The position numbers were made by a program, and so were the translations under genes. A model generated the notes under the pieces. The model had not been told where the DNA came from and did no database searches. It saw nothing but the letters and a program-made list of their open reading frames with translations. From Tamarix chinensis (taxonomy: Eukaryota; Streptophyta; Magnoliopsida; Caryophyllales; Tamaricaceae): a DNA stretch of 64,000 bases. The stretch's first letter is position 1. Each line of letters starts with the position of its first letter. The stretch lies in the NCBI GenBank assembly GCA_030549775.1, contig CM060175.1, positions 46,993,915 to 47,057,914 on the forward strand. Direction: 5' to 3'. Shown here piece by piece: positions 22,906 to 35,706 of this stretch.

Positions 22906-24095
22906 TGTAATACCCCATCCTAAAATCCGTTAAATTATATTTAAAATTATGTTAATATAAAAATATTAATAAAGTTGTAAATTTAAGGTGCACAGACCGA
23001 ATAGTTTGCCTAACCAATCCATTAGTACACTTATAAACTAGAAATTTTATTTTCTAATAAAAAATCAACTAGTTTGCTCAAACCAATCAACAAGTTGTCT
23101 TGTGATTTCAAACTGTTTTTCTAATTTTGATTCAAATATGTTTTTTCAAAGTTTATGAAAACTTCCAATTATAATCTATATGGGCTAGTGAGCATATTTT
23201 GGTATTATGGGGTTATTTGTATATTATTTAGACCACTCTATGATTTTTATTTAGCTAAAATTTTCTAAAAGCACTATTTAAGTCAAATCTCACCTTGTCT
23301 CTTCTCCCTCACTTTCCTCTCTCTTCTGATAGCTATGGCTATGTGTTTGAATTTCTATATAACTCTACTAACCTACCAAACTTCTACCATGTGTCTTCCT
23401 TGTCACACCTTACCCCACTTACCACAACTTGTGATCTCTTACACTTTAGGTTGCTCACACTCAACCTAAGTCAGACTTCCCTCTTTCCAACTTGGGTATA
23501 TCAACCAACACTTCCTCCTATACACCCCACTATTGATTCAATTCACTCTCTATCATCTCCCATTTTTTATTCTCTCCCTTTTCCTTTGTGAAAATTTTCC
23601 AAATGTTAAGCATTCTCCACTTCATTCTCTTTTCTCCTCTGTTGGAAAAAAATAGAGGCTTATCTCTTATTCCCTATCCATTAGTCAAAATTATTCTCTC
23701 TTTATTCTTCTCCTAATATTAGATTTATCTCTTCCTTGTTTCTCTTAAGCAAAGAAAGGTTAAAGTTTTGAGAAAGGTTGAAGACCTTGGTTTTTTGGTT
23801 TTAGATGTGGAAATGTTTTATTCTATCATTTTTCTTCTCCTTCTCCTTCTAATTGTGGTTTTCATTAAGTTGTGAAAAGGAGTTTTAATGATTTTTATCC
23901 TTGATTCTTGAGGTCTTGGTAGATAAGCATCAAGTTAGGAGTATTTTTATACTAAATGAATTACCTGAAGGTAAGGCATTCTTATCTTTAATTTGAATAA
24001 GACCTTTTGCTACTTATTGTGGCTCCATGTTCCTGGTGTTTCTGTGTTAAGAATGAGTTATTGTATCCTGGGATTCAAACATTTGGTAGAGTTTT
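22906..24095 (+). mobile_element. 3' LTR of element C, 5' part
   Basis: It starts TGTAATACCCCATCC after the purine tract. The first 1.2 kb includes GTTTGCTCAAACCAATCAAC motifs, a pyrimidine-rich part (23290-23590) and an AAAGGTTGAAG segment near 23770. The same sequence, minus-strand, occupies 36435-35847 plus 31270-30600. It is interrupted at 24096 by another LTR and its 3' end is at 36436-38059. The open frame at 23295-23591 is low-complexity. Confidence 0.7.
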
Positions 24096-24885
24096 TATAA
24101 TACTCTATTTCTAAAAACCCTAATTATAATAAGTAATTATATGTATTAGTTGTAATAATTATTTTAGGGTATTTGTTAATAAATATATTATTAATATGTT
24201 TAATATTATTATGAATTATTAGATATAAAATATAATTAGGTAAAATTTAATAGAGAGTGTGTATTAAATTTTTAACCTAGGATGGATTGTAACCAACATC
24301 CGTTTAATCAAATAAACCTAACCCTCAAAAATTATTGTAGACATAGCTGACACGTAATTTAAGCTCTCTTGTTGATAATTGTAGTACCAGTAAATAAAGG
24401 TGTCGTTATATACCGGGGATTGAGAGGGTTCACCTATATTTATCTAGCTCGAAGATAATAAAAATAAAAAACCTAAATCATCCAAAATAAATTAATAAGA
24501 AAAACACTAAATGTGGTTTTAAAATTAGAAAATAATAAAATAATAAAGTAATAAATAAAATAAAATAATAATAATAATAATAATGGATAACCGAAAATAT
24601 AATAAATATGCTACGAAAATCGAAATCTACCACTAAATTAAGTCAAAATATAATAATAATTTCTAGGTCATCATTTAATCATGAGAAAGATATTGACCAG
24701 CTTTTACACCAAAAGTAAGTTTATACACCTTATATTTCACTAAAATAACTAATACGACAAAGCATTAATATTAATTCTATGAAATACTAGCAGTATAGTA
24801 GCAACAAGCAACTCCTATATTTAACTAGATTTAATGCGTTAAGTATAATTGGAAGAATGTCAATCTAAGTACCCAAACTAGCACA

Positions 24886-25234
24886 TAGGGTTGTTAATGA
24901 GCCAAATTGAGTTGAGTCGGGGTAGGTTTGGGCTTGGCTCATTTACTAAATGAGCCTAAAAATGAAGCTTGAGCTTGGCTTGTTTATAAACAAGTTGAGC
25001 TTTTAACAAGTCGAGCCAAACTTTTAACGAGCCAACTTTCGAGCTTTGGTGGTAAACGAGCCGAGCTCATGAACTTTTGCATTGTAAACAAGTTCGAGCC
25101 CAAATTTATTATACTCTAGCTTGGCTTGTTTAATAATCAAGCTAAGCTCGAGCCTAATTTTTAAGCTTGTTTAATAAGCAAGCCAAGTCGAGCTCAAAAA
25201 GCTCATGAGCCGGTTTGGTTTATCAACAGCCCTA
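24886..25234 (+). mobile_element. hAT-type MITE with GAGC-rich body
   Basis: Inverted ends TAGGGTTGTTAATGAGCC and, read backwards from the right, TAGGGCTGTTGATAAACC. An exact 8-bp duplication CTAGCACA lies at 24878-24885 and 25235-25242. The 349-bp body consists of repeated AAGCTTGAGC/GCTCGAGC/AACAAG motifs on both strands and has no frame. Eight-base duplications fit the hAT superfamily; the terminal motif resembles that of the elements at 57401 and 57750. Confidence 0.85.
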
Positions 25235-25791
25235 CTAGCACATTAAGCATGTATAGTTGTATTTCTCTCCTTTGACCCACACCTATCTAAACACTTTACT
25301 ATATTGGTTAGAATAAAAAAATTATTATATTAATTGTCATATAACCTAGCTACAATTTGTACATATAAATTCTGGTATATTTATATAGCCACCTAACTAG
25401 TAAATAATCCTACATACTGTCACTATGAAAAAACCAAAACTAGACATATGCCATATAAATTATACTTGACATAATTATATATATAAACGATAGCAATTAA
25501 AATAGATTCAACGAACAATATCAAAAGACAAAGCAAAAATAAAATTATATCTCAAACCATAATCTAGGGTTTCAGTCTATTCTCCAACAATAAATAATCA
25601 GTCACTCATAATGATCGAATAATTACACAAAAATATATGTCAAAAATAGAGAAAGAAATAGACAGAATTAATAATGGATAAAAGATTAAAAATTTATTTA
25701 GATAAAAACATAATTAATTTTATCTGAAATAAATTCTACCGGTATACTTTTCTCTCATAATTTATCCTTCTTTCTCATTCATCGGCATGGA

Positions 25792-26355
25792 CAGTGGCGG
25801 AGCCAGGGCATTTTTATGGTGTCCTGGGACACCATTGAAATCCAAAATAATAAAAAGCAAATGCATTTTTGTAGCATTAATTTATCCCAGCCCTGATGGT
25901 TAGTGCACCCTTTAGTTTTTGGTAAAAGTCTTGAGTTCGATACCCCAATATTACAATTTCAATTTATGGCCTGTGGTGCACCCTTTTTCTCTTCACTTTT
26001 CTTTACCTTTTTTTTTTAATTTATTAGTTCTTTTTGTTAGGTAATACATCTACATTTTTTTTCCTTTGACTTTGTTTATTTTTTGTTTGTGTGACAATAA
26101 ATTTATATTTGCCATAGCTAGGTATGTGTTCCATAATTTTTCTAATAGGTTTTACATTTATTTTTTAATTGTTTTTAAAAGTTTACAACTATTAATTTTT
26201 TTTATCAACATTTAAAATAAACTGCTATCAAAATAAATAAATATTTATTTAAGTACCTAAAAATATTATTTTATTTTAATATTTACTTTAGTATATTATT
26301 TATCGAATTAAAATAGTAGTGACACCATGGATCCAAAACTCTGGCTCCGCCACTG
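25792..26355 (+). mobile_element. hAT-type MITE with CAGTGGCGGAGCC termini
   Basis: Perfect inverted termini CAGTGGCGGAGCCAG (left) and CTGGCTCCGCCACTG (right), flanked by an exact 8-bp duplication GGCATGGA (25784-25791 and 26356-26363). The body is 564 bp and AT-rich, with no transposase. The well-preserved termini and duplication suggest it is fairly young. Confidence 0.9.
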
Positions 26356-29300
26356 GGCATGGATATATGCGCCTTTTTTTCTTTTTCTTTTTTCTTTAGA
26401 TGTGCTGCTATAACATTGCTCTACTACTCCCTTGCCATTGTTTTCTTTCTCTGATTTCATGCAGCACTACCCTTTCATTATTTCGTTTCTTATTCTTCTT
26501 TATTTCGTGCCCCCAGGCTACTACTTCCTTTATTTCTGTGTAGATGACTGCTCTCTTGCATCGCTACTCTACTGCGTGCGTTGAATGCTCACCCACTCTC
26601 CCTTTCTCAAGGATGGCTCGTGCCTCCCGATCTTGTGGCTACTGCTGCCCATGCGCCGTCAGAGCCTTCTCCTCTCTGTGTCGCCAGCTCCCTAGCTCTC
26701 TTCTACCCTTTTTTTTAATTTCTTCTACGTCGCAACTTTCCTCTACTATCGTCAGAAAATATTTTTCTCTCCTTAGCTTTTTCGCACGTTAACCCTCCCT
26801 TTCATCTATAGCCCTTATGCACTGTTTGTCTTTTTCTATTGTTTTTGGGCCTTTGGGCCTTTGGTCCTTGGGCCGTTAGTCCAAAGGTCCAACCTCTTTT
26901 TTTCTTTTATGTAAAATTTACCAGCAAAATAAAATTAATAAAAATTAATAAATAATATTATAATATAAATTTATTTAATTTATATCATTTTAGCTCAAAT
27001 AATAAAATTTATTCAATTATTATCACTTATGCATAAAATCATAAATATTCAATATATTACTTAAATAAAATACCAAAAGCTAAGATTATAATGATATAAA
27101 ATATGTAAAAATATGAACTCATCACCTGGTAATGTGATAAATTCTACCTAGATATTTTACTTTGATTCTTCACCTATAAATTACCTTAACCAATCCCCAA
27201 ATCAATGCTAGGATTTATTTACCTCACCCTACTCCTTATAACCCAGCACACCTTACTCCTGCAAGTTATCGCCATACACCATTTATGCTATACCTCCTCT
27301 CTCCCCCATGCTTTCCTCCCCTTGTTTTCTTCTCTTTTCCTTGCACACTATCCTCTTCTTAATTTCTTCTCTTCTCCCCCTATGTCGTGCCAAAACCGAA
27401 GAGCAACCCTATATTCCTCATCCTTCTCCCAAGCTCCTTCACATAGAATTTTTCCTTGCCTCCTTCCACCACCAATTTTATTCTATAATGCAACCCTCCA
27501 TTGACCTCCTTACCTTACCATCAACCACCATCATTGATCCCTCGACCATTTTACCAGCATCCCCTGCTAAAGTTACCCTAACAACCACACATAAACTCCC
27601 TAAAGCAACCCTCTCCCTCGTGCTACTTCTCTCTCCTTCCTTATCTTCGGCTCTTCCTACCAAAGAAACCACCACACCAATGGACAAAACAATTATTTCT
27701 CCCCCTTATCCTTCAACTAAACTCACCATTCCACCCCTTCTCCCTTTAACCAAACCCACTGAAGACTACAACTTTTACCTTTGCCCAATTGGGCCGCAGC
27801 TCCTCTTTGTTGCTGCACATTTTTTTAGTGAAACCCTCCCCTCTTCTTTGACTCTTCTGTGCTAATTTTATTCCTCCACTTTCTTCACCCTCTCCTCTCC
27901 CTAGCACTGGCCTTACCAGTCATTCTTGGTCCCCTAGCATCGGCCAAGCCCACCATTACTCATCCTCCCCTTCTAGGACAAAAGCTTTCCTCCCTTGCTT
28001 CTAAGATTTCTGTGGCTTTCTCTTGATTTTTTCAACCGATTTATGATCCTTAAATTGTTTCACTAATTTTGCATTATTGTTTTGTAATATTATATGCTAA
28101 TACATATGTGTTTGGATATTAAACTCCTAGGTAATTCTTGGGGACTTTAAAGAAGACTTTTTTTGTGTGAGCTTGGATTAGGTAAACCCAGTCACTCATA
28201 ATCAGTAGAATTTATGTGTGAGTAGAATAGGATTGTTTAGGCCTAGAATTATGCTAGTTTTTTATGCTTTTTAAGTATTGTGACATGTAGGATAAAATGA
28301 TAGATTGTTGAAGGGATGATATGTATGATTGTTGAAAGTTGAGTTGTGTGCATGACAATATGTCAAATGTTTTATGTCTACATGTCTAGAATTTTATTAG
28401 GACTTCCATCCTTGTCACATTATGATTCAAATTCCATGTTAAATGCCTCATTATTGCTCATGCATAGTAGTTAGGTTTATGATGATTCGTATGGAAGCAT
28501 AAGCACATGATTAGGATTAGCTTATGACAAATTTTATTCGCATGACCTAAGCTTAGAGATATTACCCTACATGTACTATGATGATAGTATACCTATTTAA
28601 ATGATTTTTTATTTTTTAAATGTGGATATACATACTACATGGAACATATAATACATGAGAGTTGCATGATTAGGGTTTTGTGGGCCTAACCCACTAAATG
28701 TATGAAAAGTGAAAAATACAGTTAATCGCCAACATACAAAGAATGCCTACATACTAAAATAATCTAGAGTATTACCTTTTTATTGCTCATGATAAATCTC
28801 TCATAATGATAATGTTTAGTGCAAAAATAAATAAAATGGTGAAACTAGGGTTTTGAGGGGCATTTTGGTAAATTTTTACTAATGTATCTTTTACAAATAA
28901 TTAAATACTAGGGTGGCCTTTTAATTTTGATAGTTTGACCTTAGCTCTGACTTAGCTTGACATAGACCTATAATCTTAGGGTTACCTTAATAATTGAAAA
29001 TAAAGGGAAAAATGGATAAGTATGAAAAAATAAAAATTATTGTGTCATATGTGACTTATGTGATCACTTCCTTAAATATTAATACTTAAAGTGAAATACC
29101 TCGAGTTAGGAATGATTACTCTCTAAGATTAGTTACCCTAGAGGTGAGGTATATTTTGGTTTGCTGGTGTGCCGTTATGCCCTAGTTAAGGTCGTACTCT
29201 ACTCTATAGGTGACCGACGGGCCTTATAGGTATTATCGATACTTAAGGACTAGGTAACCTAGGTTAGAAGATATTGTGTTGTCTTTCAGCACCAATATAA

Positions 29301-30193
29301 TGAGGCATAATGTTGTGTCTTTAGGTTCAAGGTAAGAGTATTGTATTTCCTTCAGGTGGCAATATGACTATGGATACCACTATGTCCCTGATTGTATCCC
29401 CCATCAGAAAGCAAGTAAAAATAGATATATTTGTTGTGTAAGAAAATGAAAAGAAATTATTTTTTTGTTTGGTAGACACCTTAATACCCTACCTTGGTAT
29501 TAATTGGATTCGATGGTTAGGTAGTTACCTTAGTGTACTACTTTGTATTATAAATGATTTTTTGGTTCAGTAGATGCCTTAGTGCCCCATCCTAGTATTG
29601 TTTTTGAATTTTGTTTTGAGAGTTACCTTAGTGCCCTAACACTATGTTTTGGAATGTATCTAACCCATCAGATATGACTTTCTCCTTTAGAATGATGAAA
29701 AGTTGACTAGTATGTTTTACTATTGAGTTTGAGATTGAATGTTTATATATGTTGTTCAATGTTTGGTTATGGTACATACTTTGTGCTCAAATATGCTTTT
29801 TGAATTTTGTGTGACTATGTGAAATGTGAGTATGCTGCCTCTTATGAGGCATTATGATTTACTCAACATGAGGAAGTCGTACTTTTACTACTTTTACAAA
29901 TAATTACGTGAGTGACATGAAGTGGCATGAAGCATATAAGAATGGGAAGGGTAAGTGCAGTCCTTGAACAAATGTTCCATTTTTAGAGTGGGCCTGCTGG
30001 TCTAAGAGTTAGGGAAAACCAGTGTCATATCTTTGGGTGATGGTTTTGGTAATGATTAGTTTTCCTGTAGGGTCTTATTTCCTTATTATATTTTGGTCAT
30101 ACTATTGTACTAACAACATTTAACTGTAACTTCTATCGATATATTATTCTATTTTCATTAATTTAATTTTTTTATGGTTTGTTTTAGCATTAG

Positions 30194-30237
30194 CACTTAG
30201 CGTAAAAAAGGTGAGGGAGATGGACTTATGCTAAGTG
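30194..30237 (+). other. Terminal hairpin of LTR X
   Basis: CACTTAGCGTAA (30194-30205) pairs with TTATGCTAAGTG (30226-30237): 11 Watson-Crick pairs and one G-U. It ends 77 bases before the LTR end. Confidence 0.6.
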
Positions 30238-30314
30238 TAGTGGTAACACCTAGTAATTTGGTAATTCACGCTTGCACAAAAAAAAATTCAAGCTAGTAAA
30301 TTGGGGGTGTTATA

Positions 30315-31270
30315 TTTTTTCTTCTTGAAATTTAAGCATGTTTTAGGTTCCTCGATATTATGCCTGATTTTGGTAGTTTTGAGCATAATTTTGTTTAATT
30401 CCAATACTGTCATGTATCCTTGTGACTCTATGTGTGTATCATATATCTTTATGTGTTGATTACATAAAAGCATGCCAAGATTAGTATGACAAGTTGGGTG
30501 AAATTTTGGTATGGGAAGCATAGATTTGGGTGCTATTTTATCCAAATTAGTCACTTGGTTTGGGGATTTTGTTCTTCTGGTTTCAAGATCAATCAATTGG
30601 TTCGATGAGCCAATTGACTGATTCCTATGAACTCACATATACTATTAATAATACTCAAACATGTTCCAAAATTTCATAAATCAAAAAATGGTAATATGTT
30701 CAAAATTAAGAACTCAACATATTACACAAATATCACAAAATATACCAAGAACTTAAAACCACAACAAAAACACAAGATCTTATTTATATTACAGATGAAA
30801 ATGCCATACCTTAAAGCAAATCTTCTAGTATAAAACTCCTACTTGATGGCTGTCTAGTAAGACCTCAATTCCTTAGAGAATCAAAACCCAAAACCATTAA
30901 AACTCTTTTTTTATAACTCCATTAAAATCATAAGGAGAAGAACAACAAAAACACAACTCAACCTTTTATCAGAAATAGAATTCTAAGGAAAATGACGTTA
31001 TAATCCTCAACCTTTATCAAACCTTAATCCTTCCTTACTTAATAAAAACAAGGTAGAACTAAAGCCAAGATCAAAAGAAGAAAAGAGAGACAATATGTGA
31101 CTAAGGAAGGAAGAAAACAAGAGCAAGTCCTCATTTTCTCAATAGAGAGGGAAATGGAAGAAAAATGGAGAATACTCAACACTTAGCAAATTTCACCAAG
31201 GGAGAGGAAGAAGGGAGAAAGAAAAATAAATGAGAATCAACATGAATCAATAATAAATTGTGTAGGATAT
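30315..31270 (-). mobile_element. 3'-side piece of a minus-strand copy of the element C LTR
   Basis: Read on the minus strand, 31270-30600 follows 23580-24080 (for example TGAGTATTCTCCA, AGTAAGGAAGG-type and TTTTAATGGTTTT segments). It is therefore an inverted relative of the LTR part at 22906-24095. Its 5' part is on the other side of the inserted LTR, at 35847-36435. The frames at 30288-30596 and 30627-30833 are AT-rich and match nothing I recognise. Confidence 0.6.
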
Positions 31271-32310
31271 TGAAATGCCTCGAAAATTCCTAATTTTAAA
31301 GAGTATATCTAAATAAGGTTTTATTAGGAAAATTATTTTAATAAATTTATTTTTTCCAAAATAAAACGAAATATATTAGGGAAAATTAATAAGGAATTTT
31401 ATAAATATGTTGATCAGAGGAAATTTAGGTATTTTAATTTAGGAATTTATTTAAATAAATTATTTTATTTAAATTAAGAAAGAGAAAATAGTTTCAAATT
31501 AATGTTAATTTTATAAATAATTTAATTGAATAAAATTAGAGTGATTTATTAATTTAAAATGGAAATTTTGGAAAATCTTTTAAAAATCCTAATTTAGCCT
31601 AAAAAGGGATTTAAATATTATTTTATTTAAATATTATTATTTTTAAATACACCAAATATTTTAATTAATTTATCTAACCCAACCATCCTATTTCTATTTT
31701 TCCATTTCTCCTCTTTCCTTTTCTTTCTTTCTTTTTCTTCCTTTTTCCTTCTTTTTCTTTCTTCCTCTTTTATTTTTCTTTTTCTCCTCGTCGAATTAGG
31801 CCTAGCTCGGAGCCTAGTTTCCCTTCCTCTTTTCCTTTCCTCCGACACTGCCCAGCCCGCACGACCCTTTCCATTTTCCCTCGTCGTGCCGCGCTTTGCT
31901 TGTCTTTCCCCCATAACGCGTCGTTTGACTTAAGCCCTTAGCCCCACGCCGAACTGCCCGGTTTCCTCCATTTTCTTTCTTTTCTTTTTCCTCGAACCGC
32001 CGGCTCGTCCCTTTCTTCTTCCTCCCTTCTCCGCCATTGTCGAACCTGTGATCACCTTCCCCCGAACATGGCGCCGCCGGCCACACGTGTCGTGACCGGC
32101 CTTTATCCCGCTCATTTTCTTCCCCTCGACGCACACTCTAATTTGAAATGCCCCACTCTCCTTTTCTTCCCCACGTTTGCCCCCATTTCCCTCGCGAAGG
32201 TCGGGCAAAATTTTGAAATTGTGCCGCTCGATCAACGGCATAACCAACCCATTTTCCCACCGACTTTGACCTTCTGGTAACCTCCAGCACTCGAGCCTAA
32301 CCTCCACCAC

Positions 32311-32318
32311 TATAAATA
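32311..32318 (+). promoter_or_regulatory. TATA box of the LTR 31271-35846
   Basis: TATAAATA downstream of a roughly 350-base pyrimidine tract and CpG-containing segment, followed by C-rich sequence. Same layout as the LTRs at 498, 1372 and 41433. Confidence 0.5.
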
Positions 32319-33354
32319 CCCCTCGTATGGCCTGATTTCGAGATTTCTTTCCCCGAAACCTTAAGCACCAGCCTATGCACCACCGCCCCTTTAGACACGC
32401 TTTGCTCCGTTGTTAGCCAACCTCGACACCGCCTCTTCCTCCCAAACTATTCTCGGCAACGCACTCTAGCTAACTAAACCATCTACATCCTTCGATTCTC
32501 CTTGCACAGGCCTCCATAACCGTGCAAAATTTGCTAGTTCTCTCACTGGAATTTTTACCCCGAAATATTAAACCACCGTCCACCACCACATCTGCCACTT
32601 CTGCCACCCTCTAAACCACTCAAAATCTCCTACTAATTCTCCTCCACTGACCCATAAACTTATTTTATTTTTCTCCTTCCCCCTCCCCTCTTTTTCTTCA
32701 TTTTCACCCCTCTTAGATCACTTCTCCGGCCACCGCCGGTGCCACCATCCATGCCAACTCAAGGTGAAACCCTAGACCTTTTCAACACTTTCCTTCGATT
32801 TATTGAAAATTATTCTACTTATATCCTAATTTTTAATGTTAATTCAATTTTAATTATTATTATTATTATTATTATTATTATGGTTATCAACTGCATCCTA
32901 ATTGCTAAATTTTGTTGACTGGTTTGGGAGTATTCTTGAGTTAGATAAATTATTATTCTTGAATTTTGGTTATTTAATGAAATTATTACATGTTTACTAT
33001 TATTATTAATAATATTATTAATAATATTATTATTAGTGTAATTATTTATTTAATATTATATTTATTTCAGGAGGGGTAGAAATCTAAAATTTTAATTAAT
33101 TCTCGCACCTTTGCTTTTTATTACTATTATTAACATTTTTAACATAATTACTAATTATATTATTATTATTATCTTTATTAAATTTTATATTATAAGTATA
33201 TATATAATATTAATATCATTATTATATTTTTGAACAGTATTATTATTAAATGGGGTGGTTTTGATAGCCACCTTGTAATTTTAAGATTTATGGTATTATT
33301 AATATTAATATTCTACTAATAAGAGTATTATTAATAATGTTTTACTTTTATTAT

Positions 33355-33420
<66 letters not shown>
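33355..33420 (+). repeat. (TAC)22 microsatellite
   Basis: Uninterrupted TAC repeat of 66 bases, flanked by TTA-type repeats on both sides. It lies in the LTR 31271-35846, and an (ATT)n run lies at 32850-32882. Confidence 0.95.
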
Positions 33421-33422
<2 letters not shown>

Positions 33423-33919
33423 TTACTATTACTAGTACTATTTTGGTGAAGGGTAGAAACCCTTATATCACCACCCCTTTTCGAATGAAAATAGTAATGT
33501 ATTTGTATTTTTAAGTAATATTTTGTATAATTAATTATTATGTAATATTGTTTTAATTAAAAACCAAATCTTAGAATAAGTTAGAGAATAATAAAATTTT
33601 ATAAGAAAGCCTAATTCTAGTATACTTTTATATAATAGGTGAACCCAGTCAAATCCCTCAAGTGGAATAGGAGCGTGCACCAAGACCGGTGAAAATTTAG
33701 GTAAGGGTTTACTAAGGCCATTTGTGTGTTTATATGCATTATGTGCTTCATATGCCATGTATTCTATGTTTATTATTATTAATTATTTCGTATGTGGCAT
33801 GATTATAAAGTTGAAGTATATTGGTATGAATAAATCGTGGTATGAAGATTATGTGTATGTTTATGTTATTATTATTGTATGATGTGGCCTTAAGACATGC
33901 ATATTAGGGTTGTAAAATA

Positions 33920-34395
33920 ATAATGGGGAGTGTAACAATGTGGTGTTAGGGTTTTGCATGAAATGGCATGGTGTTAGGGTTTGCATGGAATGGCATGACG
34001 TTAGGGTTTTGCATGAAATGGCATGGTGTTAGGGCTTGTATGAAATGACATGATGCTAGGGTTTTGCATGAAATGGCATGATGTTAGGGTTTGCATGGAA
34101 GCATGTCTACGTGGAGTTAGGGTTGCTTATGAATTAGGGTTTGCATGGAAGTGTGGTATACGTGGAGCTAGGGTTTGCATATGAATTGGGGTTGCATGGA
34201 AGTGTGGTCTACGTGAAGCTAGGGTTTGCATGGAAGTATGTCTATGTGGAGTTAGGGTTTTCATGTGAGCTAGGGTTTGCATGGAAGTGTGGTACGTGGA
34301 GTTAGGGTTTGCATGGGAGCCAAGGTTGCATGGAAGTGTGGTTTACGATGAGTTAGAGTTTGCATGGGAGCTAGGGTTGCATGGAGTTAGTCATG
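33920..34395 (+). repeat. GTTAGGGTTTGCATGGAA minisatellite
   Basis: About a dozen imperfect units of 30-45 bases built on GTTAGGGTTTGCATGGAA, alternating with ATGGCATG and GTGTGGTCTACGTGGA segments. It occupies the same place in this LTR as the GGTAAT array does at 18360-19200. Confidence 0.8.
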
Positions 34396-34479
34396 CATGT
34401 CTGGGCAAATGTTTATGAATGAAAAATGTTTATGAATAAAATATTTAAGACATTAATTACTTAAAGTGGAAGATATTGA

Positions 34480-35120
34480 GATAGGACCAAGCCGATCCAC
34501 CGGTTAGGAATAGTGGTTAGGGTTTTACCCTATATGTGACCGATCCACCGGTAATAATAGTGGTTAGGACATGAGGTCCTATATGTGATCGGCCCACCGC
34601 TTATAATAGTGGGGGATCCCGAGCTCAATAAAGACAAACCAGAGTTGTCAATGCTATTAAATGATACTAATTACGTACAGTGAAACACCATGCGAGTAGG
34701 AACCAAGCCGATCCACCGGTTAGGAATAGTGGTTAGGGTTTTACCTTATATGTGACCGATCCACCGGTCAGGAATAGTGGTCAGGGTTTTACCCTATGTG
34801 CGACCGATCCACCGGTTATAATAGTGGTTAGGACATGAGGTCCTATATGTGACTGGCCCACCGGCAATAATAGTGGGGTGACTCGAGCTCAATAAACACA
34901 AACCAAAATTGTTAAAACTCTTAAAAGACACTAATTACTTACAGTGAAACACCATGCGAGCAGGAACCAGACCAATCCATCGGTTAGGAATAGTGGTTAG
35001 GGTTTTACCCTATATGTGACCGATCCACCGGCAATAATAGTGGTTAGGGCATGATGCTCTATGTGTGACCGGCCCACCGGTTATAATAGTGGGGTGTTCC
35101 TATACTCGCATGGATTGATA
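34480..35120 (+). repeat. Box and stem-loop array with higher-order repeat
   Basis: Ten CCACCGG-type boxes ending AATAGTGG. Small stem-loops lie between them: TAGGGT/ACCCTA (34518-34532 and repeats), TAGGAC/GTCCTA (34565-34581 and once more) and TAGGGC/GCTCTA (35045-35061). The whole forms three larger units (from about 34445, 34661 and 34915), each led by a CTAATTACTTACAGTG-type sequence; the first two end in GAGCTCAATAAA. Confidence 0.85.
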
Positions 35121-35706
35121 AAAAGGCATAATATGAACCGACTTCCAATAAAAGGATGATTAAATAATTAATTTGGATCTTTTGGGCCTCATGTGTGGAC
35201 TTGTTGATTATAAATTGTGGATTTCATTTTATACTTATATGTATCGTGTGTGTGGGTTTGTAAATGTATGTTGATTATTATCCTGCATGAATTAATGTGT
35301 TATATGCCGGCCTTAGTACTCGGTTACCTTACTCAGTACGTAGCGTATTGATCACCCGTTTCATGGGTGCTGCTCATTCCCACAAGTAGAAGGCCTATCT
35401 AATCTATTGCAGGTAGGAGACACCTACTTTGATTCCATCGATGTCTACGGGACATCAGGAGGGGTAGAGTGATAGCTAAGCTAGATCAATTTCTAGAGAG
35501 ACGTGGTCGTTTTCCTTTTTAATTTATGACTCATGTTATTTTTATTATGTTTGAGTTGCAGAAATAATTTTATTAATATTCTTAGTTATTATCTGAAAAC
35601 CAATAGATGGTATTTCAAATTATGTAAGACTTGAGCGTACTCTGATTCTTGTTTTTATAAATTTGGATTTTTATGGTGTTACTAATAGTGTTCTCTTAGC
35701 CTTAGC

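Larger units (their letters stand above)
24326..27125. other. Segment inserted in LTR X, origin unclear
   Basis: AT-rich sequence absent from the second copy of the LTR. It contains two hAT-type elements (24886-25234 and 25792-26355), an (AAT)n run (24563-24590), and a C/T-rich block (26370-26830) followed by GGGCCTTTGGGCC repeats (26848-26885). That block and the AT-rich flanks look like another LTR, but I could not find TG...CA ends or a target duplication. The frame at 26544-26792 shows no domain. Confidence 0.35.
24096..30314 (+). mobile_element. LTR X, plus strand, with a large internal insertion
   Basis: Start TATAATACTCTATTTC (probably from TGTAATAC) and end TTGGGGGTGTTATA, with poly-T on both sides as a weak target duplication. 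The first 230 bases match the minus-strand LTR start at 8346, as does 27130-27930. Between these, about 24326-27125 has no counterpart in the other copy and is probably a later insertion. The 3' half has a TACTTAAAGTGAAATACCTC block (29087), degenerate repeats with TTAGTGCCC (29460-29650) and a terminal hairpin (30194-30237). The 185-codon frame at 27308-27865 corresponds to a broken frame in the other copy and has no domain; I do not call it a gene. Confidence 0.6.

Noticed and set aside
24410..24470. Possible leader of a further retroelement (ACCGGGGATTGAGAGGG)
   Set aside because: Looks distinctive, but I could not connect it to an LTR end or coding region.
27308..27865. 185-codon frame with a signal-peptide-like start
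   Set aside because: The minus-strand copy of the same LTR (7304-8060) carries the frame only in broken pieces, so it is a pyrimidine-tract shadow and not a conserved protein.
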